Below are positions 26,377 to 39,141 of a stretch of DNA of 64,000 nt, piece by piece (the first letter of the stretch is position 1; each line of letters begins with the position of its first letter). This DNA is from Argopecten irradians (lineage: Eukaryota > Mollusca > Bivalvia > Pectinida > Pectinidae). The notes below the pieces were generated by a model, which saw only the letters and a list, made by a program, of their open reading frames with translations, was not told the origin of the DNA and did no database searches. Location of the stretch: NCBI RefSeq assembly GCF_041381155.1, contig NC_091147.1:11967030-12031029 (forward strand). The letters are read 5' to 3'. Made by a program: the position numbers and the translations under genes.

Positions 26377-29300
26377 TTGAACCGAGGAACGAAGAATATA
26401 ATGCTACATTTAATTCAGACACAAAGTACATAAGTAAGACACTATCAGAACAGTCATACTCGATACTCCAGAGTTTACTATTACTATTTAGCCCTGGACT
26501 ATCTAAAAGTAAAGCTGGAGGCAATAGAACAGACCGGGTGATTTAGTTCTTCGATGTACATCAAAATATTTATATAGCGGCACATCGTATGTGGTTGACT
26601 GTGTGGCTTTGATGTTGGACGTCATTTTCTTTTTTTTTTCTTCTGAACTGCTTTCATTCAGTTTCCCTATGATATAGTCCAGGAGTGGACATAACGTCAG
26701 TAATAGTAACCCCTGGAGTATCGAGGGTGCAGAACTGTATGCCTTTTTTTAAACCTACCAATATGGATTGCCGCATATATACAAATGTTTTATGTATGTA
26801 ACTACGAATCTGGAAAATTTGGTACTACGAGCCACAACAGCAACTTTTGCATTAAGCTTAGAATAAAGTTCTAAATGCCATTGCATTTATGGTTGTAACG
26901 GTACGGGTATCGATATTATTAGATTGACTATGACATGGCTGACATGGCAATAGCGCTCGTGCTCCAGTGTATATAATGTTAATCTAATTATCGGAACCCC
27001 GTGAGAAGAGGCAGACTAACTCATTCTTATTCATGCATCTTTTAACATTTATCTGCTTGAAATTGAATGTGCATGCAATACTATGAATGATACTCTTGTT
27101 CAATAGTGTTCCTGAATATGATAATAATGATATAATCTTTTATAGACATTTCACCATTGAAAAGAGGACATGCTATGTATACTGTACATGTAGGTAAAAC
27201 ACTTATTCAGTGCGATTGAGCTCGAAAGGCCTTCCATTGAAGAGCAAATGTATATATATAATGAATAAAGAACATACCATCAATGGAATTATGAACTACA
27301 TAAATACAAAATAATAAATGTAAATGTTAATATAAATCCGCCTCCATATATATATATATATCACATATTGTATGGTATTATTTCGTGTGGACTGATAAAA
27401 ATGGCAGACGTAGACGTTATTAAATTCAGTGCCATATTTTTCTTTACACTTACATTGTACATGTACTGTATTACTAACAAGTAATTTTATATAATGTAAA
27501 TCATTTTATTCGTGTAAATAAGAACTCGAATGCTTAATCAGATGTTTCGTGAATGTCAGTTATTGCCTCTGATCACGGATAGGCTGACAATAAGGAAGAC
27601 TTGTATGTATGGATTTAAAACATCCGTTCTGCATACATGTTATTTAATTTCTTTTGCAAAAATGCTCAACAAATATCGATGTTTTACATATCCTACTACT
27701 TGTTATACTGTATAACATATCGGTTCAAGTATTGTATTGATATTACCCGATGTACATCTCATTTTACACAGAATAAGGTACTGTAAACGTCCTTGTTTAA
27801 GTGGTAGTTTTATTTTAGCGTTCTCGTCCATTACTTCTAATCGCGAAGTCATGTACGTTATGTACACCACTAAATTAAAATGGCTGTTTTCTAATATACA
27901 TCCGGGCTAATAAAGCATGATTGACGAATTTTCGAATTTGCACTAAAATTTGACTATGATGACCTAAGTACGTTTACGGTGCGTTGAATGATATTTTCTC
28001 AATATTTGTATGTATTCATATTTTACCCAAGGAACATGCGAACCTATCTGAAAATGCTTTTTATGATATTTGAAAAAAATGGTTCGATTATACATTTGTA
28101 TCTCCTTTGAAACCTTTATGTAATAAAATGAGTTTCGTTTAAATTCTTAATTGTCAATTATTTTTTTCGTTACTTCATTTCAAAACGAACTAAGGATCAT
28201 TATGGCTTATGTTTTACAAAAAAAACTTATTTATTCATTAATTTATTCATTCATTACCAATAAAGACTTAAAATTTCACAAAAAACTGACGAGGACATAA
28301 ACAATAGAATAAGCACCAACAATATCACATTTAACAGATTGTTTTATATAAATTACACATCTCCTAAGAAATAAACATGCACGTATATAACTAATTTGAT
28401 TAATGCACATGCACTCAATGATGATATGATTGCAGTATGTACCTGATAACCTTTTGAGTTAGATGTATCTCGTAGACTTGTTACCACATGCACTGTTTCA
28501 CTCTAGCCGTGACATTTACTGTTGTGTTGACACCCCCGGGAGATTTTCATGTGGAAACACTAACCATCCTAGTAGCTCAGTCACAGACGGAATCGTGTCT
28601 ATTACATTTTCATAGTTTATACAGTGTTTTATGTATGTGTACTCACTCATTAAGGTTTTTTTTACATATTCCAGAATACAATTTTTAAACGGATTTATTA
28701 AATCATTAATATCAGTAATGATGTCCAAATAAATTATCAAATACGTGTGTTGTGAGATACATCGTAAATAGCCCAATACATTGTATTTCAATGAGACATG
28801 CATTTATTTGCAATCATTTAATTTAAATAGAATAAACCGATTGCACAATTCCGAGTCATTTTTTACTGTATATACATGGTTTTCTTTCTGTACAATGTAA
28901 TCTGAAGATTTGTATTACGAGAACTACTTATGTAAATATAATGTCATTGAGGATTTTGCTTTGTTATATTTCAAGTGATCTGTTATTTCCATATTATCTA
29001 GACTGTTATATGTAAGAGGTTCTTTCTCCGTCCTAAAGTGACACTTCCGTCAAAACGCTTTACGTAGTAAGTGTACTGACACACATTTCTGTTTTTCTCT
29101 ATTGCATAACATTTTTCTAGCCTTCTAATATTTCAAATAAGTACACTATTCAACATTCACCAATCAGAATTGGTTTTACATGATATTTTTGGTGTCTAAT
29201 GCAGCACTTATCCTTGCGAGATGTTGGAATTTGAATTTTCAAGGCCAGATTTAGAAAACCTCATATAAAATGAGCGCATACATATAGCGTTTTTATTACA

Positions 29301-29626
29301 TAACTTCAGTATCTCGCTTCCTGATAGATCTCGGAAGACAAAACAATATATTACTAGTGCGCAGGCAATGCCATTCGCAAATCCGTACGGCTTGTTATTG
29401 TAATTATTCTGATATCACAGTCAGGGAATATCGAATAAAGCCTTCTAGTAAGTAACGTTATCCATGTGAAATACATCTGCGCTTTCTCTAAGTGTGAATG
29501 TACACGTATGGTAATTTCCCCCTGGTTGTAACTGAAGCAGGGTCGTTCCACGAAAGAGAAAACATCTTTCAAATCATGGTCTCAGTGACATATTTAATCA
29601 ATCTTCCATTGCCGTTTGTGCGTGCG

Positions 29627-32600
29627 TTTTAAGTCAACAACGATTATGGGAACATATTTGTAGTGGGAAATACCACATTAGACACATTATATGTAGACAA
29701 ATTCCTTGATGTGTCCATTTTACATTCTTCTCACATGGCATGACTTACTTTCATTGACCAGTTGTGTGGATTTATTCGGCTCAAAATTCTAGATATCTAA
29801 ACCTAATCGAAATATCATTAGCTGTTTTGATGAGATAATTTTTTGCAAATAAAGATTCTATCACGTTCGATTTTCGCGGATTTTGCAGTCAACCTAAATT
29901 CACCAAAGGTTCTTTTCGCGAATTTATATCTATCAGATTTATTTTAATAAATAGCTTAATCGTGCATATCATTTTTTGTGAAGTTGAGCTATTATGGTGT
30001 TGATTGGATTGCCATTTTAACCCATACAATGCTTTGTAAAATACCCACTATCTGCGCAAACCTTTACCCACACGCATATCTGAGCCAAGATTGTGTTATT
30101 AAAATACGCGGAAAAATCTGTTTAATAAGGAATTATCACTTCATGATTAAATATCTGTTTTGCCTAGAGTACCCTATATCAGTTACATCTTTTCCTCGAA
30201 ACACAAGGCAAATGCTGACAGATAGATGTCACCAAACACCAAATGGAAGTAACACAACATTCATATTCCGAGGAATAATCAGCAGTATCATATGACGAAA
30301 ACAAGCTTACATATTGTACATAGACAACGAGATTTTTCATACATTATCAGGAAGATCATTGTTAAATAGAATATCCATAACTTACAATACAATTACTACT
30401 ACCTATCGTCACTTTAAAAACCGGGACCGCATGTACACAATAGGAAATTCGTAAGTCATTAACTCCTTTGTGTCTACCAAGGAAATTGTGTTTCACATTG
30501 TATAATCGGCATAACGACACTGACAACAAACAGTAAAAGTTTTATGTCAGGTATCCGTATCATACTGGACATTGCATGTATCTGATTAGTTCAAAATATA
30601 GTGACAACGGTTATGTAAATACAACAAACGGATACTGGACGAATTTACAGTAAAACAGTTTGTTTATATACCTACATTGTATGTATAGTATAATCGTTAC
30701 TAATTTTAATTGCAAAGCACCTCGGAATTTACAAATTTAGTTCATTACGTGCTTTATCAGGAAGTTCTTTAACCACACGATTAACATATATATACCTGAC
30801 TACATGGTGATATATAATACAGTATCCGGGGTGAATAGTTCCTAGAAAAAAAAACCTTTGTGGTCATGGTCTGTGAGAGCAAATCTTAAACGAACGTGAA
30901 GCTTGGACCAATCGTGGAATAGTAGAATGACTCATATGAGCTCAAATAGACAGCTGTACTAAATAATCCTTTTTTTTTTTCATTTTCTTGTTACATATCT
31001 GAAATCCGAGGTCGGGTACTTTTTTACCATTTGGTATCATTTTGTATTTGAACTAAAAAAATCTTTATCATCATGCCGTGCATTTTATGTTAAATACAGT
31101 CCATTACCTGCGTTATTTTTTTTTCAAAAGAGTCATTAAATACTTGAACACTTTTGTACCTTGTGTTTGCTATGATAAAGCGTTATATAAATATTGATAT
31201 ACAGGATCTGGGGTAGACTTTAAACACTGAGTCATGCCAGGTAGATATCACCAGTTGTATGACATGTCTCCCTAGCTACACTACTGACACTGTCTATTGA
31301 TAGAGCGTCTGTCAGTAAATGACTTAACTGTCAGAGAAAAGCAAAACACACAGGCATGATATTTGGATATATATTTTTGTATATTCTAAATTTAAGAAAT
31401 ACCAATAAAGTATATTGACGTACACTTGTGTTTGAAGAGTGTCTATAAGTAAATAATTCCCTACAACATTCAGAGATGTAAGTATCAGCAATGACATGTG
31501 AATACACTTCTGATCGATTATACTTAAACATATGTCTGGTTAAAATATATTTTCTACGCTTCTCATGTCAAACTAGATTACTTATATTTTCTTAAGTTTA
31601 GTAAACGTATGCAAGCTCATTGAAAAATCAAAATTATCTAAAGAATGATAAAAGTTATTTGACAATCGCATTATTCAATTTTACATGCACCTTGCAGAAC
31701 TTCGAGGAAGTTCTATGAGAGTGTAAATACGTATGTAGTAATTCATCCATCGCTTCACCTAGGTATCCGTATGCTTATTATACCTACATGACACCTATAA
31801 AGACTATGGGATCCGTACCTGGTTATCTATTATAATATAATTAATTTTTCTTTGTTTTCATTCCAAATCTGGCTTTCTGATTGGCCAATAATTTTTTTGC
31901 ATACCACTATGAAAAAAAAAATCCGAGAATGGCGCGAAACCCCGACGTTATCGTGACGTCACAATAGAGACATTGACGTTGCGTATTGATTCGGAAAAAA
32001 TAATCTCTTAAAAAAACCACTATAATGTTACATTTAAACATACTTCATTTCATCAAATAGAGTATAAGATTAATTATAAGTATTGATGTCACTATTTTTT
32101 AATTTTATCGGGTTATGAAAAAATTAAAAAATAGTGACATCAATGCTTAAGTGAAAATACTGTATATCATAAACAACGTGATCTTCATTTTATATTGTGT
32201 GTATAATGGAATTATTTTTTAAAAAAAAAACCACTATTTTATATTGTATATTAACAAAATATTCATCGATATAAATGAAATACTCTCTACATAAACGTTA
32301 CTAAAAGCTATGATAATACGTAATCTGATATTATATCATGTACATTTTATATATATAAACATTAATTATCAACAGGTAGAAAACGGTGACAGGTCATATA
32401 TTTAACATGTGATTGTATTCAGATACATTTAAAGCGAACTAAGATTCCATTCGGCCATATATTATACACATTGATATACACAAGGTATGAATATGGGGTT
32501 TACACATGTGATATTATGTGTGTATTTATACAGGCAAACATATGATGTCTATATATAACAAGTTCAAATTTCACATGTCTACATCGTTATTGTGAGACTT

Positions 32601-33449
32601 TAACTGTAAAAGACAGATATAGTCGATGTTACGGTCTATGGGTTTATGAGTGAAGCACTAAACGTAGTGGATATGAACGTGAGTGTTATGATACAGAACG
32701 ACCTTGAGGTGGGTAGTCTATTTGTATACACGCTTGTGTTGATAAAGAATTAGGCCACATGCACTGACTGCAGTTGTAAACATTGAACATTATACCAAAA
32801 CATTGCGTTTGTGGCTTTGTTTGATGGGATGGAATATTGATGAATTGTGGATTTCACGGTGATTTTACACTTTAATTCCTAATCTGTACTTACTCGTCGA
32901 ACAAAGACTGGGGCCAGGATTTCCAGATTTGTTCTGTGACGTCAGATTGTCGGTAGGAATTTAGTTCAGGGGAAGACCGCCACATGAAGGATCGTCGCGA
33001 GGCCGATCTGCTCCATATATCTGTCTGTGAGTATAAGCGACACTTCTTATTGCATCAATTGATTTTTGTTTTAAATTGCCAAACCCGGAGATTTGCAAAA
33101 ATGATGATATTACGGTGATTTTGATTGTAATAGAATTAACAGACAGCGGGTCTTTACATACATATACATACGTATACAATGCCCGATGCCGAAAACGAAA
33201 GTAATATGTTTAAACTACCATTCACGCGATATATGTTAACAATATATAGTAAAGATAAATGTAATGTAATGTTGTATATGTGTACATCTACACATACAAC
33301 CACATTGTCTTAAACTTACTGTGATTTGATATTCAATTTTCCGAGAATTCAACTTTCATTTTGTCTTCATTAAACTGAACGTTCTGTTAACATATCTTTT
33401 ATGAGAAGAAGCGATGCTGTTTATGACTAGGAACTCGTTTCTTTTGTAG
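29627..33449. other. Intergenic, unique sequence right of the palindrome
   Basis: AT-rich sequence between the palindrome edge and the next gene. Apart from a copy of repeat M at 31838-32155 I see no supported exon. The last 100 bp probably include an intron ending with the acceptor TTCTTTTGTAG at 33439-33449. Confidence 0.5.
31838..32155 (+). repeat. MITE-like interspersed repeat M
   Basis: Carries TTTCTGATTGGCCAAT, ATGGCGCGAAA, GTGACGTCACAATAGAGAC and CATTGACGTTGCGTATTG. It ends in a clear hairpin: GATGTCACTATTTTTT against AAAAAATAGTGACATCAATG. Confidence 0.65.
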
Positions 33450-33475
33450 AATGTAAAGATGCTAAGGAAAATCCG

Positions 33476-36083
33476 ATGATAGGTGCTACTACAATGACGC
33501 ATCCACTTCCCAGATATGCTAATGTCGCACCAAAGATACACGGTGAAAGGGAGAGAAAAACATCAGCTTGTGAACAGAAATTTAACCCGCCGACATGTGA
33601 AAGGGAGAGAAAAACATCAGCTTGTGAACAGAAATTCAACCCGCCGGCATGTGAAAGGGAGAGAAAAACATCAGCTTGTGAACAGAAATTAAACCTATCG
33701 GCGTGCCAAAGTGAGACAGTTCCATCTGTTTGTGGTAGTGGCAGCACACCATCGGTTAGTGGATCTTGTAAATGCAGCAACTGTCATGATTCTGAATCAT
33801 GTAGTAGCTGTTCAATTGCAAACGGCGGTTACCTACGAGCAGCCCCCGAGGATAGACCGCCAGTACCATGCAGACAAAGACGGTTCACGGATGATTTTTC
33901 TCCAGAAAAATATTTCAATGAAAGTAATATCATACAACACGATACTAAACGATTAAAAGCGCTTGATATTCCACTTCCGTTGCCATCGGATCTGAACAAT
34001 GATTCTGTGTTTCTGAACGAGCCATTCCCTAACCGTCACGGCCCTCAGATTGGGCCACCGCCACTACCAATACAACCACATGTTACATCAAGTCATAAAA
34101 GGTTTAGAGAGCCTCACCCCACCCCAGCACCCCCTGCACAACGAGGATTATCCTCAAGTCAGTTTTACAGAAAACCTTCTGATGAGTTACCTGTTCCTAA
34201 CCGATCACTGTCCACTCAACCTCTCATCCACGATCACTCTATTGAAGTGACAGGGAAACCTAACCTTGAACATAAACTGGACGACCTCTCTCATCTCACT
34301 GTAACGTTACCAAAGAAGAAAAGTGATCATAAAAAACTAAACAGACAAAAACATGAACCAAGTAAAAACAATGTACTGATTAAAATCGGAACAATTATTT
34401 CGTCAGTATTGCTCATAGGGTTAATGTATATGGTCGCAAAAAGTGTCAGGGAAATGTTCTTCGTATCTCGTCATCACATTAGTCGTCCACAACATCTATG
34501 GAACTATTCAGAGCCAGCCGATTCGAAGCTCGACACCACTATATGTTTTTCATGTGAAACTATGAAGGAGTTTGAGAGACACCAGAGTCGGTTCGATTTA
34601 TATGGTTTTAAATCGGGCGATAAAACACGACACTGTTGTGTAGACCAATTAGGTCACTTGAAGTGGTTAGTTAGCATGGTAAGTACAAATGTTTACCTCC
34701 GGTTAGTAAAGTAATTAGTTTCTATATTAAAGTCTTTATCATGTTTATAATTAAACTTCTAATAGACGATAGTAACTGAGGTTGTAGATCTGTAATTGTT
34801 TTCTCATCTTTTTATTTTTCTTTATTATTATTTTTTCTTTTATTAACGATTGCTTTATATCACCTGTGCTGTTTTTGTGTATGGTGAATATTCATATAGC
34901 TTAGATTAAAGGGAGATAATACGTCGGACTAGACATCGTAACAGACAAAACCTATTGTTGGCTAAACAACGTGTGAATGACACTTGATTTGTAAAGGAAT
35001 AGTACCCATAGCTAAATATCATTTCGTAATTCGTTACGTTAAAACAAAACTATAATCCAGTTATTGCCTCCCATCTAATGTAACACATGTTTCGCTATCT
35101 TTCAAAGACATCTATTCCAAATATGTTTGATTATTCTTGTAGATGAAAACAAATGAGATTTTGAAACAAAAGGAGACAAGCAAAAATACAACTTCAAAGT
35201 CAAGTTGCTCAGTAAAAGTTACCATGGTGCAAATCACCAATGATGGTAAGTACAAAGGACTATCATTTCTTATATATTCGAAAGACATTTGATCTTGAAA
35301 ATAGTACTGATTAATGAATGGGTTATTATTCAAAATGCTTTTTGTAAAACTTTGCTGAAAGCTTTCAAACTCATACACATATTGAATTGTACCATCTAGC
35401 CCTTATATTATAGTAAATTCCGATGATTGTGGGTTCCTTCATCTTTTCATGATATTCATTATATGATTACTACATATATCATTGCTTTACATAGTGTCCA
35501 TTAAGTGAACGTTAATATCTTTCTGGAATACACTTAATTAACAAATGTCTTTTACATTTACATATTGATAATAAGAACGTTTTCTGTTAAGTAGCATACC
35601 GGTCCCATTCTTAATGAATATTGTTTGCTTATTTTCTGAGTATCATTATTTTATACATGTATATGTTTTTCCCTTTTTATTTCAGGCAAAACAAGCTTGA
35701 CATTAAACAACACAAGAATGAAAACGTTTTGTAAAGGTGCTCCAATAAATGTGACAAAGAACTCGTTAATGGTTAAGAAAGAAGGCATGTATATGCTGTA
35801 TATGACTATGTCGGTAGTCCTTAATCCTGACAAAGTCAACGAGGCTACAGGACATAAGGTACTTAAAGCATACATTTCGTGTAGTAAATCTAAAAAGGGA
35901 AAATGCATTGAAGTAGAAACTTTGAATAAAACACAACCATTGGTGGACACACAATACCACGTGTTTAATATTTACACCGTGAAGCAATTCACAAGTGGAG
36001 AAAGATTCTACCCTGTGTTGTCAGAGCCAAAATATATCTATCCGTCCGAATTAGGTAATTTTATTGGTGTCGTTGAACTATGA
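33476..36083 (+). CDS. TNF-like type II ligand with long repeat-bearing cytoplasmic tail
   Basis: Exons 33476-34678 (phase 0), 35143-35245 (103 nt, ends phase 1) and 35686-36083 total 1704 nt, 567 residues, all with GT-AG borders. About 300 N-terminal residues would be cytoplasmic. They include three near-identical 18-residue repeats (CERERKTSACEQKFNPPA type, 54 bp each, from 33544), a cysteine cluster (CKCSNC) and proline-rich stretches. A membrane segment spans about 303-320. The stalk has ICFSC at 356-360 and CC at 387-388. Exon 3 has SLMVKKEGMYMLYMTMSV, close to the TNF-domain L-x-V-x-x-x-G-x-Y-x-x-Y motif, and ends GNFIGVVEL like a TNF C terminus. The reading frame stays open back to the acceptor at 33449, so a further upstream coding exon is possible. 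TNF ligand identity is likely; receptor and function are unknown. Confidence 0.8.
33544..33705 (+). repeat. Three 54-bp in-frame tandem repeats
   Basis: Units start at 33544, 33598 and 33652 and encode an 18-residue unit with the core ERERKTSACEQK. They differ by only a few bases, mostly in the third, which implies recent expansion or homogenisation. They fall in the predicted cytoplasmic tail. Confidence 0.9.
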
Positions 36084-36098
36084 CATTAAAGTTAGATT

Positions 36099-36104
36099 AA
36101 TAAA
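36099..36104 (+). terminator. Candidate poly(A) signal
   Basis: AATAAA lies 16 bases after the stop codon of the ligand gene, in a short AT-rich 3' flank. Confidence 0.45.
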
Positions 36105-38099
36105 CTCTGTTATTATTCATTTTTCCATTCAAAAGCTCGGACAAATTCAATATGAGAAAGGTTCAATGGGAACTATGCATTTGTCTTATAAGACATCGGA
36201 AAGGAGAAAAAGTACATCTTATGTCGTACTACAAATGTGAGAAAGGTATTTAAAATGTAAGCCGAAAAAGAGAAATACATCATTATTTGATGGCTATACA
36301 ATGAGAAAGATGTTTGTTTTAATACCCATTCATAAATGTACCCATATTGCAGAATATTAGTCAATAATTGAAGTGTTTCTTACAATTAACAAGTGAACTA
36401 CAACATTGTTGATATTGTGATATATAATACATATGTGCCAATACTGTTTTTCTATTATCGTCAACATTTAACTATGACATGAACTGTATCAAACTGCTTA
36501 AATGTAAGTAATTACATTTTGCAATTTCAAATGGTCCCTATGGCTATGCATAGAGTTAAAAAATATTTGCGATTCATATGTTACCGTTTGCTAAAGGTTT
36601 ATAGTCATATTTTAATTCCTTTTGTCAAAAACAAAAGTGTTATGTACTTTTACCGCATAACAAGAACAGTGACCCCCTCAAGTTATAAAAAATGGCTTAT
36701 TTACAAAATGTTCGTGTCTTAAATCTGCGTTTGTTTATTGATATAGTGAAAAAAGAGAGTGAATAAATGATGTACTTTATGATTACTTTGTACGTATGTT
36801 CAGCCACTACTGGGTGCTTCTGTTGCTCAATAGACTTTCAGATTAGGTGCCATCTACACCTCTACTACAAGAGAAGTGGTTTAGCCAGTGTCACATGTGG
36901 CATATTTATGGAATACACTAGTGGTCTTGACAATCAGTGTGATATATAAATATGATACAGATAAAACGCATGTTTTTGTTTATTTTTATACAATGGTTTA
37001 CTAGTAGAACAATAAGCCAATATTACATGTACATAATTCACACAATAATAGATATTGGTCGAAAATCCTTAAAATATTTTTATTGTACGGTATTAAAGAA
37101 CAAAGTTCTTATATCTCATCTTCATCTCTTTGCTACATCTCATTCATGATAAGTATGAAATACATACATAATGTATATATATATAATATCAAATGCAAAT
37201 TGCATGCTCTAAACATTAGTTCATTATGTCAATATTTATTTATTTTTATATTTATGTTATATTATGAAAGCGATAACAAAATTGATAATTGACACAATTC
37301 TAAATTTTAATAACAATTTATTTTGCTCAATAAAAAATATTCTTTCACACACTAAAAATTTCTTACTTTCAACTTCATTCAACTTCATATATCAATGAAT
37401 TAGTGTATACGTATAATGTGAAGTTCTCACTCAGCAGTGAACCGTCCTAGTCATATGGTTGTGTCCAATCACATTACACACATATATATAGTGCCAACCA
37501 GCAGACCGTCTGTTAATAATTAGCCAATCATAATCCACCGTATGTTTTAATTAGTACTGTAAAAAATTCGCTCCACTACATCTACGTTTATACGTGTGCC
37601 TGTTAATTGTTTTTTTTAGTTAACTCCCTTGTTCATGGCCTACGCCAAACGTTATACATGTAACACATTTGTAAAATACAGTGAATAAAATATCACTTTT
37701 CTACTCGTTACATGTTTGTTTGATTCAATGTTAGTATGGTATCTGCGTTTTATTTGCATCAATTAAGACTGGTAAAATATGAATCAAGTATTCGATCCTC
37801 TTATTACAATCGATAATGTGATATACCAGATAGGTTTAACTAATTAAACTAAAAAGTTCTTTATTTTTAATGTTTAGTAATGCATAAACAAACACAAGGG
37901 AAAAAGAACAACTAAAAAATCACACCTCAAAGATAATTTTCTTTTACGACCTTGTAGTTATAGGGTCAAATAAAGGAGCCTTGTTTGAAAAAATCTACCG
38001 TACAGCGCACAGAAGACAAGAGACTAGCTCCGTACCTAGCGATATATATATATATATATATCTATTCTGGGTATACCGTGATCACATGTAGTAGTAAGG
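36105..38099. other. Intergenic AT-rich sequence
   Basis: No supported exon or RNA gene. It includes an (AT)n tract at 38042-38061. The small ORFs lack splice or homology support. Confidence 0.45.
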
Positions 38100-38106
38100 G
38101 TTAAAG

Positions 38107-39134
38107 CACAGGTACTCGTTTCTAATATAAGTATAATACTGGGTCAAGGTCTATAACTCGGCCGGCCATATAACACTACCCAATTTCAGAAAAAGTATGA
38201 TTATTAACCAACCGTATAGGATATAATAATAGGAATACTCTCAATCGACAGCCAGATAATTTATCTTTAATTTGGTATATGATACAATATATATCATGCC
38301 GTATAAATGTCACTAGGAATCCAGAAACATCGGAAAACAGCCAGATTTACACTGGTCGGACACTGTGGTGTCCTCCGATAAACACGCCAGGGCTCTAATG
38401 GGTAGCTCAAAAACCACTGCATGTCAACATTTCAGCTTCATAGGAATTAAAGTTTGGTAAAAAACAAACTTACAGGTATGTTAGTGTTTATCTATATACC
38501 ATCCATTTCCTCAATACAGCCTTTTGAAATTTCCGATTGAAAAAATGTGTGTCTCTAGCCGTCATGTTGATATGTGTGTAGTACATTTGTTTTCTCGGCG
38601 TTGATTGGTCAATTAATTTTCGAAAGCCAATCAACGCCGACAAAACAAATCTACTGCACACATACTTACATGGCGGCTATAGACATAATTTTTCAATCGG
38701 AAATTTCAAAGGGCTACGTTTGGCAAATGGATGGTATTTATCCAAGGATTTACTAACCGGTAAGTTTGTTTTCTACCAAACTTTCATTCTTATGACGCTG
38801 AAGTGTTGACATGCAGTGGTTTTTGAGCTACCCATTAGAGCCCTGGCGTGTTTATCGGAGGACACCACAGTGTCCGACCAGAGTAAATCTGGCTGTTTTC
38901 CGATGTTTCTGGATACCTAGTGACATTTATACGGCATGATATATATTGTATCATATACCAAATTAAAGATAAATTATCTGGCTGTCGATTGAGAGTATTC
39001 CTATTATTATATCCTATACGGTTGGTTAATAATCATACTTTTTTTCTGAAATTGGGTAGTGTTATATGGCCGGCCGAGTTATAGACCTTGACCCAGTATT
39101 ATACTTATACTTATATTAGAAACGAGTACCTGTG
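38107..39134. mobile_element. 1,028-bp fold-back transposon
   Basis: Nearly the whole element is one inverted repeat centred near 38620. It begins CACAGGTACTCG and ends CGAGTACCTGTG, flanked by the 7-bp direct repeat GTTAAAG at 38100-38106 and 39135-39141. The centre has CGGCGTTGATTGG and CCAATCAACGCCG around an 18-base loop. No long ORF is present, so it is non-autonomous. The superfamily is not assigned. Confidence 0.75.
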
Positions 39135-39141
39135 GTTAAAG

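Larger units (their letters stand above)
13877..29626. repeat. Right arm of large inverted repeat (palindrome)
   Basis: Reverse-complement partner of 709-13707. It carries arm-specific insertions at 14498-15012, roughly 17450-19770 and 24229-25172, and the intact copy of the TNF-like gene. Similarity ends at 29626; downstream sequence is unrelated to 1-708. See the left-arm entry for the coordinate sums. Confidence 0.9.
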
